This document shows positions 33,170 to 41,900 of a stretch of 64,000 bases of DNA, piece after piece. The notes beneath the pieces are model-generated. The model worked only from the letters and a program-made list of their open reading frames with translations, was not told where the DNA came from and did not search any database. Position 1 is the stretch's first letter. Every line of letters starts with the position of its first letter. Both the position numbers and the translations under genes were made by a program. This DNA is from Lachnospiraceae bacterium (GTDB lineage Bacteria > Bacillota > Clostridia > Lachnospirales > Lachnospiraceae): positions 16,736-80,735 of the forward strand of contig JAEEIK010000097.1 in assembly GCA_016281335.1 (NCBI GenBank). Reading direction: 5' to 3'.

Positions 33170-34272
33170 CACTCGCCGTCCTCCGTATACAGTATCTCAT
33201 TAAGCCCTGCCTTCAGTTCCTCATCACTGACGCTCTTGTCCAGGACTGCCTTACCCACTTTCTTAAGGAGCACGAACTTTATGCCATCGCTCTCAGCCTT
33301 TTTATCAGACTTTGTCAGCTTTATCACTTCATCAACATCAATATCTTCTACCGATATGGGAAGATTGAAAGGAACGAACATATCCCTTATCTCATAATAC
33401 TCATCCATGGACAGCTTATCACGTTTCCATGAGATAAATGCAGCCGCCACACTGCCGAGGGCCACACATTCGCCGTGCAGCAGTGTAAAACCTTTATACT
33501 TCTCTATAGCATGTCCGAGAGTATGTCCGAAATTGAGCAATGCCCTGTCGCCCTGCTCCAGGGGATCACGTTCCACTATGCGCTGTTTGCAGGCGCAGCA
33601 GTGTTCCACCATTTCCTCAAGCGTATCCGCATCCTTGTCATGGATCTCATACATTTTGCCAAGCAGCCATTCATAGAAAGAGCCGTCCATTATCAGACCG
33701 TATTTCATGACTTCTGCCATCCCTGCATAATACTGCCTCTGGTCAAGGGTATTAAGTACAGAAATATTGATATACACAAGGGCCGGCATTTTGAAGGCCC
33801 CTACCATGTTTTTATATCCGTTAAGGTCTACGCCTGTTTTGCCGCCAACCGATGAATCCACCTGCGCCAAGAGGCTCGTGGGTATCTGTACAACAGCTAT
33901 GCCTCTCATATATATAGCCGCCGCAAAACCGGCCACATCGCCGACTACACCGCCGCCAAGAGCGATCACCACATCTTTGCGGTTAAAACGCTTTTCTATC
34001 ATATCCGTGATTATTGCGGTCACGGTGTCCATGTTCTTGCTGTTTTCGCCGGCCTTGAAAGCATGTACATATACTTCGGCAGAAAGGCCGCTTACAGCCT
34101 CCTTTATCTTATCCGCATATATAGGCGACACGATATCGTCTGTAACGATCATGAACTTCCTGTCTTTAAATCCCAGCTTCTCCAGTTCTTCGGAAAGCTT
34201 ATCAAAATCCCTCTCTATGACTATGTCATATGCCGGCTTCTTATTCACACTCACATTCAAAACACTGCTCAT
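33169..34272 (-). CDS. aroB: 3-Dehydroquinate synthase
   Basis: 367 residues. Second step of the shikimate pathway (DAHP to 3-dehydroquinate), NAD- and metal-dependent. Blocks visible: GGGVVGDVAGFAAAIYMRGI, QIPTSLLAQVDSSVGGKTGVDL, KNMVGAF, EVMKYGLI, and the metal-ligand segment LNFGHTLGHAIEKY with LLHGECVALGS. TTGGAGG site eight bases before ATG 34272. First gene of aroB-lspA-rluD-type operon; no other shikimate gene is near. Confidence 0.97.
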   Translation of the reverse strand: MSSVLNVSVNKKPAYDIVIERDFDKLSEELEKLGFKDRKFMIVTDDIVSPIYADKIKEAVSGLSAEVYVHAFKAGENSKNMDTVTAIITDMIEKRFNRKDVVIALGGGVVGDVAGFAAAIYMRGIAVVQIPTSLLAQVDSSVGGKTGVDLNGYKNMVGAFKMPALVYINISVLNTLDQRQYYAGMAEVMKYGLIMDGSFYEWLLGKMYEIHDKDADTLEEMVEHCCACKQRIVERDPLEQGDRALLNFGHTLGHAIEKYKGFTLLHGECVALGSVAAAFISWKRDKLSMDEYYEIRDMFVPFNLPISVEDIDVDEVIKLTKSDKKAESDGIKFVLLKKVGKAVLDKSVSDEELKAGLNEILYTEDGE

Positions 34273-34312
34273 TCTTCATTCCTCCAACCCATATATCCTA
34301 ACATAATATTCA

Positions 34313-34356
34313 TATAAAAACAACTAAAGAGGCCGACAGCAGGATCTGTCGACCTC
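34313..34356 (-). terminator. Terminator of sepF
   Basis: On the minus strand an 11-bp stem (34346-34356 with 34329-34339, one mismatch or G-U) is followed by TTTAGTTGTTTTT. It separates sepF from aroB. Confidence 0.82.
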
Positions 34357-34386
34357 CCCAGCATAAAAGGAGCAAAATGAAGCTGA

Positions 34387-34851
34387 TTAACCCATAAAAT
34401 TCTCCATAAACGCACCGGAAATATTAACATTTTCCGGAGTGATAATATATATACCCATTGCAGTATTCTGCTGTGAGCTGAACATCTTTCCGAAAGAACC
34501 GTTCAGCGCATATACGGTACCACATGCAAAGTCGAATACTCTTCTTGCAAGATCTTCGCTGCACTTTGTGGTATTAAGTATAACGGAATGACCGTCCAGT
34601 AACAGATCGGTGATCTGCCTTGCTTCATCAATAGACTGAGGCTGAAGAGCAACCATCTCATGATCGGGAGTATGCTCATCACTAGCCTGATTCTTCTTAG
34701 TAAATGCTGCGATCTTGGGCAGGCCTTTCTTCTTGGCAGGCTTCTCCTCTACATATTCATCTTCCTCATCATAGTAATCTTCGTCGTCATAATAGTCCTG
34801 ACCGCCTCCGAATTTGCTGCTGATAGCCGCTGCCAGATTATTCCATGCCAT
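34387..34851 (-). CDS. sepF: Cell division protein SepF
   Basis: 154 residues. N-terminal amphipathic helix (MAWNNLAAAISSKFG) expected to bind the membrane; an acidic Tyr/Asp/Glu-rich linker (about 20-45) replaces the usual spacer. The SepF core (VALQPQSIDEARQITDLLLDGHSVILNTTKCSEDLARRVFDFACGTVYALNG-F-K) is complete. It tethers FtsZ to the membrane during septum formation. AGGAGGG site before the ATG. Unlike in most relatives, it is not beside yggS, and ylmG, ylmH and divIVA are absent nearby. Confidence 0.96.
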   Translation of the reverse strand: MAWNNLAAAISSKFGGGQDYYDDEDYYDEEDEYVEEKPAKKKGLPKIAAFTKKNQASDEHTPDHEMVALQPQSIDEARQITDLLLDGHSVILNTTKCSEDLARRVFDFACGTVYALNGSFGKMFSSQQNTAMGIYIITPENVNISGAFMENFMG

Positions 34852-34928
34852 TTTTCATTTCCCTCCTCGTAATTGTTATAAAAATGAGTTTTGTCTAAAG
34901 AAGACTTAACACTAACTCGTTGTTTACC

Positions 34929-34957
34929 ATTATGTAACAACTTTACGATTATGTCAA
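34929..34957 (-). promoter_or_regulatory. Putative sepF promoter inside repeat array
   Basis: On the minus strand, TTGACA (34952-34957) and CATAAT (34929-34934), 17-base spacer. Both hexamers are part of TTKACATAA repeats, so a protein bound to the repeats would cover the promoter. Confidence 0.6.
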
Positions 34958-35071
34958 CAACTTTTTCAAAAAAAATTCAAAAAATCCATATTTTATCTGC
35001 ATTTGAGCCTCGTTTACATAAAATCCCGCACAAATCTTATGTCAAATACTTATGTAAAACAGTTATGTAAA
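34930..35071. repeat. Array of TTKACATAA motifs upstream of sepF
   Basis: Six copies of a nine-base motif. Read on the plus strand, TTATGTMAA starts at 34930, 34949, 35037, 35050 and 35063; one inverted copy ends at 35021. Three copies (35037, 35050, 35063) are direct repeats with exact 13-base spacing, like iterons. The whole 34852-35108 gap is AT-rich and has no ORF. The motif is not the DnaA box. Confidence 0.75.
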
Positions 35072-35108
35072 CCTTTACCCTTTTCTTCGTTTTTCATCCG
35101 GATTTAAG

Positions 35109-35154
35109 ACAAAATGATCCCCCGGATCACTTATTCCTATGATCCGGGGGTCAT
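35109..35154 (-). terminator. Terminator of the leucine-rich repeat protein gene
   Basis: A 15-bp stem (35140-35154 with 35115-35129) with GC-rich core GATCCCCCGGATC-type arms, followed on the minus strand by TTTTG. It lies about 40 bases after the stop codon. Confidence 0.85.
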
Positions 35155-35190
35155 GATAATGATTATTCTGTTACAAACTTTATGCGACTA

Positions 35191-38100
35191 TTACTTGGTG
35201 ATATCAACAGCCTTCCTGCTACCCTTGAAGTTCTGTCCCGCAAGAGCCGTTACCTCGGCTTTCTTTCCTGCCGCATTCGTAACCTTAATGGTAAAGCTCT
35301 TGGCTGCCTTCTTAGCGCTGAAGGTATAAGTCTTGGCCTTCTTGAGCCCGGGTACCTTTACCTTTATCTTAAGGCTCTTAAGCTTCTTAATGCTTCCGTC
35401 CTCTTTAAGCTGGAGTTCTCCGTTCTTAAATGCCGCTTTCAGCACCACGCTTTCCACTGTCTTGCTGTCGCTGAGGTTCACGGGAACTATGTCAAACTTA
35501 TAAGGATTATCCTTAAACTTCTGGTTGAGCTCTTTGATCATGCTCTGCAGAGCTTTCTTGTTATCGCCCTTTATTTTAGCTTTCTTGGCCACCTTAGCAT
35601 TTAGCTTAAGTTTTACATAGAAGCTTCCCTTGGTGTTGACATTCTTATCCTTGCTTATCACATAAGTGGTGCTTATAAGTTTTTTGAAGTCCACATCTTT
35701 GTTTAAATCCTTGATCGCTTTATCCAGTCCCGAAATATTGACTTTAGCGATCTCGCCATCACTTACAAGCACTGCCAGCTGTGCCTTGGTTATCTTTTTG
35801 CCTGTCCAGTTCACTGCCGCAGGATAAGTAATATCGACCTTTACGGTGACATCAGCATCATTGATCTTAGTGGTCTTGTTTTCCGAAACTTTTATCGGCT
35901 TAGCTGTGTCAGGCTGTACATCATCCTGATTATTCAGTTCCTCATCTTCAGGCGTAATGTCTTGCGGCTTCTTAACGGTCACTTCACAGCTTGCCTCATG
36001 TTTACCGTCCTGTGAAACAGCCTTGATCACAGCCTTTCCTTCTTTGAGGCCGGTTACTTTACCGTTTGCTACTCTTGCTATCGTATCATCCGATGAAGAC
36101 CAGCTGACTGTCTTATTCGATGCATTTTCAGGCGCGTATGTAACTTTAAGGGTAATATTTCCACCTATGGCTACTACCGCAGAAGTTCTGTCTAACTTTA
36201 TGCCTGTTAATGATACACCTCCGACTATGACATGGCAGCTTGCTTTCAGACCGCCATCCACGGCCGTCGCTGTAATGTCCGCTTCGCCCACTCCGACAGC
36301 AGTCACATTTCCATATTCGCTGACTGTGGCCACGTTCTCATTACTGCTTGACCAGGTAACATCCTGATTGCTGGCATATCTCGGTTCTATAGTGTAATAT
36401 AACCATTTCTTTTGACCGGCCTGAAGGTTAATGCTCTCGTATTCCAGACTGATGCTCTTTATCGGATTGTATATCTTCGTGTTAAAGTGGAATACAAAAA
36501 CATCCATCCCATTATCATCAGGCGAATTAAGTACTCCGCTAAATTCAATGTAATCCCAGTCCTCTCTGTCCCCGACATAATATATATCTTTAAGACAAAG
36601 AGGAAACGCTGTCCAATCTAATTTTCTCATATAGCCGGGAATTGTAATGCTCGTCATAGCAGTTCCGCTAAACACACAATATTTTAATTCTTCCAATTCG
36701 TAAGGAAGACGTACATCGGCAAGTTTACTGCAGTATTCAAACGCGCTTTCACCAATATTTTTTAATTCGTTTGGCAGGACAATGCTTTCTATACCTGTGC
36801 AATATCTAAAAGCGGATTTTTCTATCTTATACAGGCCCTCAGGCAGTATGATTTCAGTCAGGCCTTCACAGCGGCCAAATGCTAAATATTCAATAGTGTT
36901 AACACTTTCCGGTACTGTAAAGCTTCCTTTTTTGCCGCCCGGGCAGGCAAGCAGTTTAGTTTTGTCCTTATTATATAGTACGCCATCTACTGTCAGATAA
37001 GTGGCATTTTCATCAGCCACAATAATATCTGTCAGGCTTTCACAGTAATAAAAAGCAGCTTCACCGATAGTTTTAACCCCTGCCGGTATAGTTATCTTTG
37101 TCAGCAGCTTGCATGCATGAAAAGCCTCCTTATCAATATCCGTTACACTATCGGGAACCACATAGTTTCCGGATATAGTTGCCGGAACCTTTATAAGCTT
37201 TGTTTTACTTCTGTTATATAATACACCGTCTATTGAAGTAAAATACTGATTTGCAGGATCAACATTAATAGCTGTCAGGCTGTCACACCATTGAAAAGCA
37301 GACGAGCCGATTGTTTTTACCTTGCTTGGTATATCAATGCTTTTTAATTTGCTGCAACTCTGGAAAGCCTGGCTTCCTATACCTGTCAGGCTGAGGGGCA
37401 GCTCTATTTCTTCCATATTTACACATTCACTGAATAATAAAAGTGATATACTGGTTACTCCCTCTTCTATCACTGCCTTCTTAACATCTTCAGCTTTCCA
37501 GCGATGTTCCATGGAAGTTTTGAAATAACTCACATTGCCCTTGCCACTGATCACCAAAAGACCATCATCATAAAGAACCCATTCTCCGTCACTTCCTCTG
37601 TCATCCATTCCCCATATGCTCATATCTTTCATGCAATGAAGCACAACGCCTTCGGGCAAGTTATATCCCATAGCATCCCATTGTTCTCTGGTTCCCTTGT
37701 AAAAGATTTCCTTCAAGTTTTCAGGGAATACATACGATCCCAAAGCTGTCACTGATGCAGGAATAATAATACTCTCTAAGAAGTCGCAGCTGGTAAACGC
37801 ATTATCCCCTATGCTTTTTACACTTTCAGGAATAATTACATCAGTCAGACTGATGCATCCTTCAAACGCTGAAACGCCAATCCCTGTTATACAGTTTCCT
37901 ATAACAATCTTTTTTATTTTAGGTAATTGGGTCCACCATGGCCTATTACTGATTATCCCGTTTCCGCTTACATTCAGCAGGCCGTTACTGTATAAGGTCC
38001 AATCCCCGCTATAATTCCAGGTTCCTTCTTTTAAAATATAATGGATGACATCCTCGGGCAGATCATATCCCAGGCTCTCCCATTGTTCTTTAGTTCCGTC

Positions 38101-38814
38101 AAAGAATACATCAGTCAGTTTATCGCAATACTTGAACGCATCCTTTCCGATACTTGTTACAGTAGAAGGGATCGTGATACTTTCAAGATTTGAGCAACCG
38201 TAAAATGCATTTTCCCCAATGCTTGTTATATTTTCTGAGATCGTAACATTGATCAGATTATCACAATCATAATATGTATAATCTTCTATGCTTGTTACCT
38301 TGGGAAGTACAGGAACTTCCCAGATTTTGCATTTATAAAAAGCATATTTCCCGATACTTTCTACACTGTCAGGTATAGAAATTTCTTCTAATCTGATACA
38401 ATCACTAAAAGCATAATCACCTATACTGGTAACTTTACTTGGTATTATTATACTTTTTAATTTACTGTCACCACTGAAAGCGCCATAATCTATGATGGTC
38501 ACGCTTTCGGGTATAGTAATGCTGGTCACATTATTAAGATTATCGAGAGAATCCTTACCAATCTTCGTAATTCCGTCTTCTATTACTATTTTATTAACAT
38601 TGTTAAAAAAATTCGTTGTGTTGAATGCATCTGTGATTTCCCCTGTACCGCTTATGGTGAGCGTACCGTCAGCCAGCGTCCAGGTCGCATTATCCCCGCA
38701 GCTTCCGCTTGTCTCGGCCCGTACCTCCATAGTCATGTCAGGAACCGGGAATGCTCCCAGCACCATAGATAGCGTCAATACTAATGACAATACCATCTTT
38801 CTTAATCTTTCCAT
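35191..38814 (-). CDS. Large secreted leucine-rich repeat (BspA-like) protein with Ig-like domains
   Basis: 1207 residues from the ATG at 38814, preceded by GAGGAGG; an upstream in-frame ATG lies within that site's own region. Signal peptide to about residue 32. Residues 60-780 are mostly BspA-type leucine-rich repeats (LRR_5: SI-IPSKVTSIGDYAFSDC-type units), some interrupted by TWNYSGDWTLYSNGLL-type segments. Two BIg2 domains follow (about 785-865 and 866-950: WSSSNENVATV, WSSSDDTIARV). The last 220 residues are a lysine-rich form of the module shared with the proteins at 3402 and 4539. Likely a surface protein for binding host or partner molecules. No LPXTG or SLH motif. Confidence 0.9.
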   Translation of the reverse strand: MERLRKMVLSLVLTLSMVLGAFPVPDMTMEVRAETSGSCGDNATWTLADGTLTISGTGEITDAFNTTNFFNNVNKIVIEDGITKIGKDSLDNLNNVTSITIPESVTIIDYGAFSGDSKLKSIIIPSKVTSIGDYAFSDCIRLEEISIPDSVESIGKYAFYKCKIWEVPVLPKVTSIEDYTYYDCDNLINVTISENITSIGENAFYGCSNLESITIPSTVTSIGKDAFKYCDKLTDVFFDGTKEQWESLGYDLPEDVIHYILKEGTWNYSGDWTLYSNGLLNVSGNGIISNRPWWTQLPKIKKIVIGNCITGIGVSAFEGCISLTDVIIPESVKSIGDNAFTSCDFLESIIIPASVTALGSYVFPENLKEIFYKGTREQWDAMGYNLPEGVVLHCMKDMSIWGMDDRGSDGEWVLYDDGLLVISGKGNVSYFKTSMEHRWKAEDVKKAVIEEGVTSISLLLFSECVNMEEIELPLSLTGIGSQAFQSCSKLKSIDIPSKVKTIGSSAFQWCDSLTAINVDPANQYFTSIDGVLYNRSKTKLIKVPATISGNYVVPDSVTDIDKEAFHACKLLTKITIPAGVKTIGEAAFYYCESLTDIIVADENATYLTVDGVLYNKDKTKLLACPGGKKGSFTVPESVNTIEYLAFGRCEGLTEIILPEGLYKIEKSAFRYCTGIESIVLPNELKNIGESAFEYCSKLADVRLPYELEELKYCVFSGTAMTSITIPGYMRKLDWTAFPLCLKDIYYVGDREDWDYIEFSGVLNSPDDNGMDVFVFHFNTKIYNPIKSISLEYESINLQAGQKKWLYYTIEPRYASNQDVTWSSSNENVATVSEYGNVTAVGVGEADITATAVDGGLKASCHVIVGGVSLTGIKLDRTSAVVAIGGNITLKVTYAPENASNKTVSWSSSDDTIARVANGKVTGLKEGKAVIKAVSQDGKHEASCEVTVKKPQDITPEDEELNNQDDVQPDTAKPIKVSENKTTKINDADVTVKVDITYPAAVNWTGKKITKAQLAVLVSDGEIAKVNISGLDKAIKDLNKDVDFKKLISTTYVISKDKNVNTKGSFYVKLKLNAKVAKKAKIKGDNKKALQSMIKELNQKFKDNPYKFDIVPVNLSDSKTVESVVLKAAFKNGELQLKEDGSIKKLKSLKIKVKVPGLKKAKTYTFSAKKAAKSFTIKVTNAAGKKAEVTALAGQNFKGSRKAVDITK

Positions 38815-38895
38815 CTTGATCGCCTCCTCAGGAATCAATAAAAATTTTCAGCTATATATTAGCACAGACAGTGATACTTTTCCACTTATTAGTAT

Positions 38896-38930
38896 ATAAA
38901 AAACCGCCCCGGTCAAAACCCGGGGCGGCC
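38896..38930 (-). terminator. Terminator of the vWA protein gene
   Basis: A 9-bp GC stem (38920-38928 with 38904-38912) followed on the minus strand by a run of Ts. It separates the vWA protein gene from the leucine-rich repeat protein gene. Confidence 0.88.
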
Positions 38931-38947
38931 GCCTTTAACAGCTCTTA

Positions 38948-41900
38948 TTACTTAACTTTTACCTTGATCTTACTGTATTCTTTTCCTGCTACATAGAGAT
39001 GAGCGACGGTTGAGCCCTTAGCCGTACCCTTGAACACTATCTCACCCTTAACAGGATCGATCTCTGCCTCGGCAAAGTCTGCATTCTCAAGTATTACGCT
39101 GTATTCACCGAGCGCTGCATTGAAATTCTTGATCTTAACATTTGCAGTGCTGCCTGCCTTTACCTTAACTGACTTCTTGGCTGCCTCAGGCATTGTTACC
39201 GTGTAGGTCTTCTTTACGGTTGTCTTGCCGAAGGTAGCTGAGATCTTGACTTTACCGTTCTTAAGTACAGTCATTTCTCCGGTCTTGGGATCCACGCTGA
39301 TGATCTTCTTATTGGAGCTCTTAAACTTCGTGCTCTCAGCCATTCTGGATCCGGTGATCAGTTCTTTGACATTAAGCTTCTCGCCTATGGTATCAAAGCT
39401 TCTGTCTGCCAGGCCTACGTTCTCTACACGTACTACATAGGCTTTCTCTGTGCCATCCTTTAATACAGCCTTTACTGTAACGGTACCCTTTGCCTTACCC
39501 TTTACTGTACAGGACTTTGCTGATTTCTTGGCGCTGATGATATCCTTATAACCATCCTGGAACTCCCAGCTCTTAACCTTTGCTCCGGGCTTAAGGACTA
39601 CAGAGCCCTTAACGATAATGGTATCCGTAGGATAAGCGCTGACTGCAAGTTCTATGGAAGCGGCAGCCTTTTCATTGGAAGCGCTCTTAACCGTGATTGT
39701 TGCCTTTCCCTGACCTACTGCCACTACGGTACCTGCAGTAACCGTAGCTACCTTTTCATTGCTGCTGGTCCATACCAGGCTCTTATCTGTAGCGGTTGCA
39801 GGCGCTACCGTAGCGCTGAGTGTTATTGTATCGCCTGCGATCAGTTCGCCTATTTCCGCCTTATCCAGTGTTACTGCGGTAACAGGAACATCCCACTTAG
39901 CGTAAAGTATGGTCTTTCCTCTTACTATATCCGCATCGAAATCCCATGCTTCTGTGCAAGCAGCATCCTTATACCAGCCTGCAAATGAGAAGCCTTCCTT
40001 TGTAGGATCTGCAGGTTTCACGAGCTTCTGTCCCAGAAGTCGCTTCTGTACTGCTACAGCGGATCCGCCGTTAGTCTCGAAGGTTACGCTGATCTCATTT
40101 GAAAGAGCCGCATCCTTGGAACCTATTACATAGGTTGAGCAGTGGGTGATATTGTAAGTAGCAACACCACCGGCAACATTTACCTTTCCGCCTGTAGGTT
40201 CAAGCTTGTTGCTTGCTTCATTAAAGTAGTACAGATCATATACGCCGTCTTTGATAAGGTCGCTGACGAAGCCTATCTCTGCAGTTCCCGGAAGCACACC
40301 GCTGTTTGTGAAAGTCATGGGCAGATAAGCTTTGAAGCCATCAGCTGCTGCGAGCGCTCCGGCTCCCGATTCGGGATTCAGAGCTATCGCATAATCTGAA
40401 ATAGTCTTGGTCGGATCGTTGATCGCTGTTCCCACAAATCTCCAGGAATATGAAAGATCACCTATAAGATCCATGAATTCAAAGCCTATGACCTTATCCT
40501 TATCCTTTATAGTTTCATAAATAGTCTTCTGGTCATCAGCATCAACTTTTGTAGTCTCAGTGGCATCCGTTACCAGTCTGAATTCCTTAAGGGCATCATT
40601 GTCGAGATAAGTGATCAGGTCTTTACTGTCGCAGCTCTCCAGACTGTTACCGCTGATAACGCTCTTGCTTACAGTGAATTCAAAGGAAGCAGTATAACCA
40701 CCATCCTTGGAGATAGCGATTACCTTGGTCTTGCCAACCTTTATACCTTTGATCGCCAGCTTATTCGCATCAGTGCTTACTACTCTGGCAATTTCAGGAT
40801 TAACTACACGCCATACCACATCCTTATTGCTTGCGTTTGCAGGCTCTATCGAAGGCACGAAATTCCTTGTTCTGCCCAGAGGCACCGTAAGGTCTCCGCC
40901 CAGATCAATGCTTGTTACCGGCACGAAGTTGGGATCGATATAATGTCTTTCTGCCGCTTCTACTATTTCATAGGAGAACCTGTCCATTCCTCTGGCAAAG
41001 TCATCATTCAGATTAAGAAGCGTTCCGCCGGTCCTGCTTGCCAAATCTGCGTAAGTCTTATATTCATTTTTGCCAGTTATTGCAGTTACGGCAATACCCT
41101 TCTTTTCCAGCATATCAATAAGCTCAGCCATATCCGTAAGGCCGTGTATGTTGTCATTCTTATAATCTGCATCGGTTATAAGGAAAGCAAACTTAGCTGC
41201 TGCTGAGTTGAAGTTATAAATATCATCAAATACAAGATTTCCCAGAGCATCTACAGCACATTCGGGAGTATCTCCGCCGTCATCTGCTTTAAGGTTTTTC
41301 TGAATAACTTCTTTCAGATCTTCGGCTTCGCTGTTATCAAACCATACACTGTCATCTTTATTCCTGAATACTATGGTCGGATCCGCGCCATTTGTCTCTG
41401 TAATATCCTCGTATGCGATCAGCGACATACGGAGATTTGCATGTGTTGCAGTTATCCTGTCAACAAACTTCAAAAGATTATCACGGACGCCGTCGATAGC
41501 ATCCTGCATTGACCCTGTTACATCAACTACAAATACCAGGTTGATAGTCTTGCCTGTTAAATCAAATTTATCAAGAGATAAAGTTGCCAGCTCGGGAATC
41601 TTTCTTGTGACAGTAACCTTGTATCTGCCGCCTTTTCCGACACATGTACAATTCAGAGCCACCTTTTCCCCTGATTTCATGTAATAAGCCTTAAAAAAGT
41701 TCTTTCCGTCATAACTGTCATCATCAGCTTTGGAAGTATTATGATATCTTAAAGTTAATTTCGGATCTATATCTCCACAGTCAGATGAATAGAAATAATA
41801 TAAACCTGCATCGATTGCTGTAAAGGTAAAGTTTTCACTTGAATATACCTCCACAGGCACATCTTCCGTCAGAGCATCGGCATAAGTATAATAATCATCA

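Noticed and set aside
34930..35071. DnaA-box cluster / replication origin
   Set aside because: The motif is TTATGTMAA, not TTATNCACA, and no replication gene is near.
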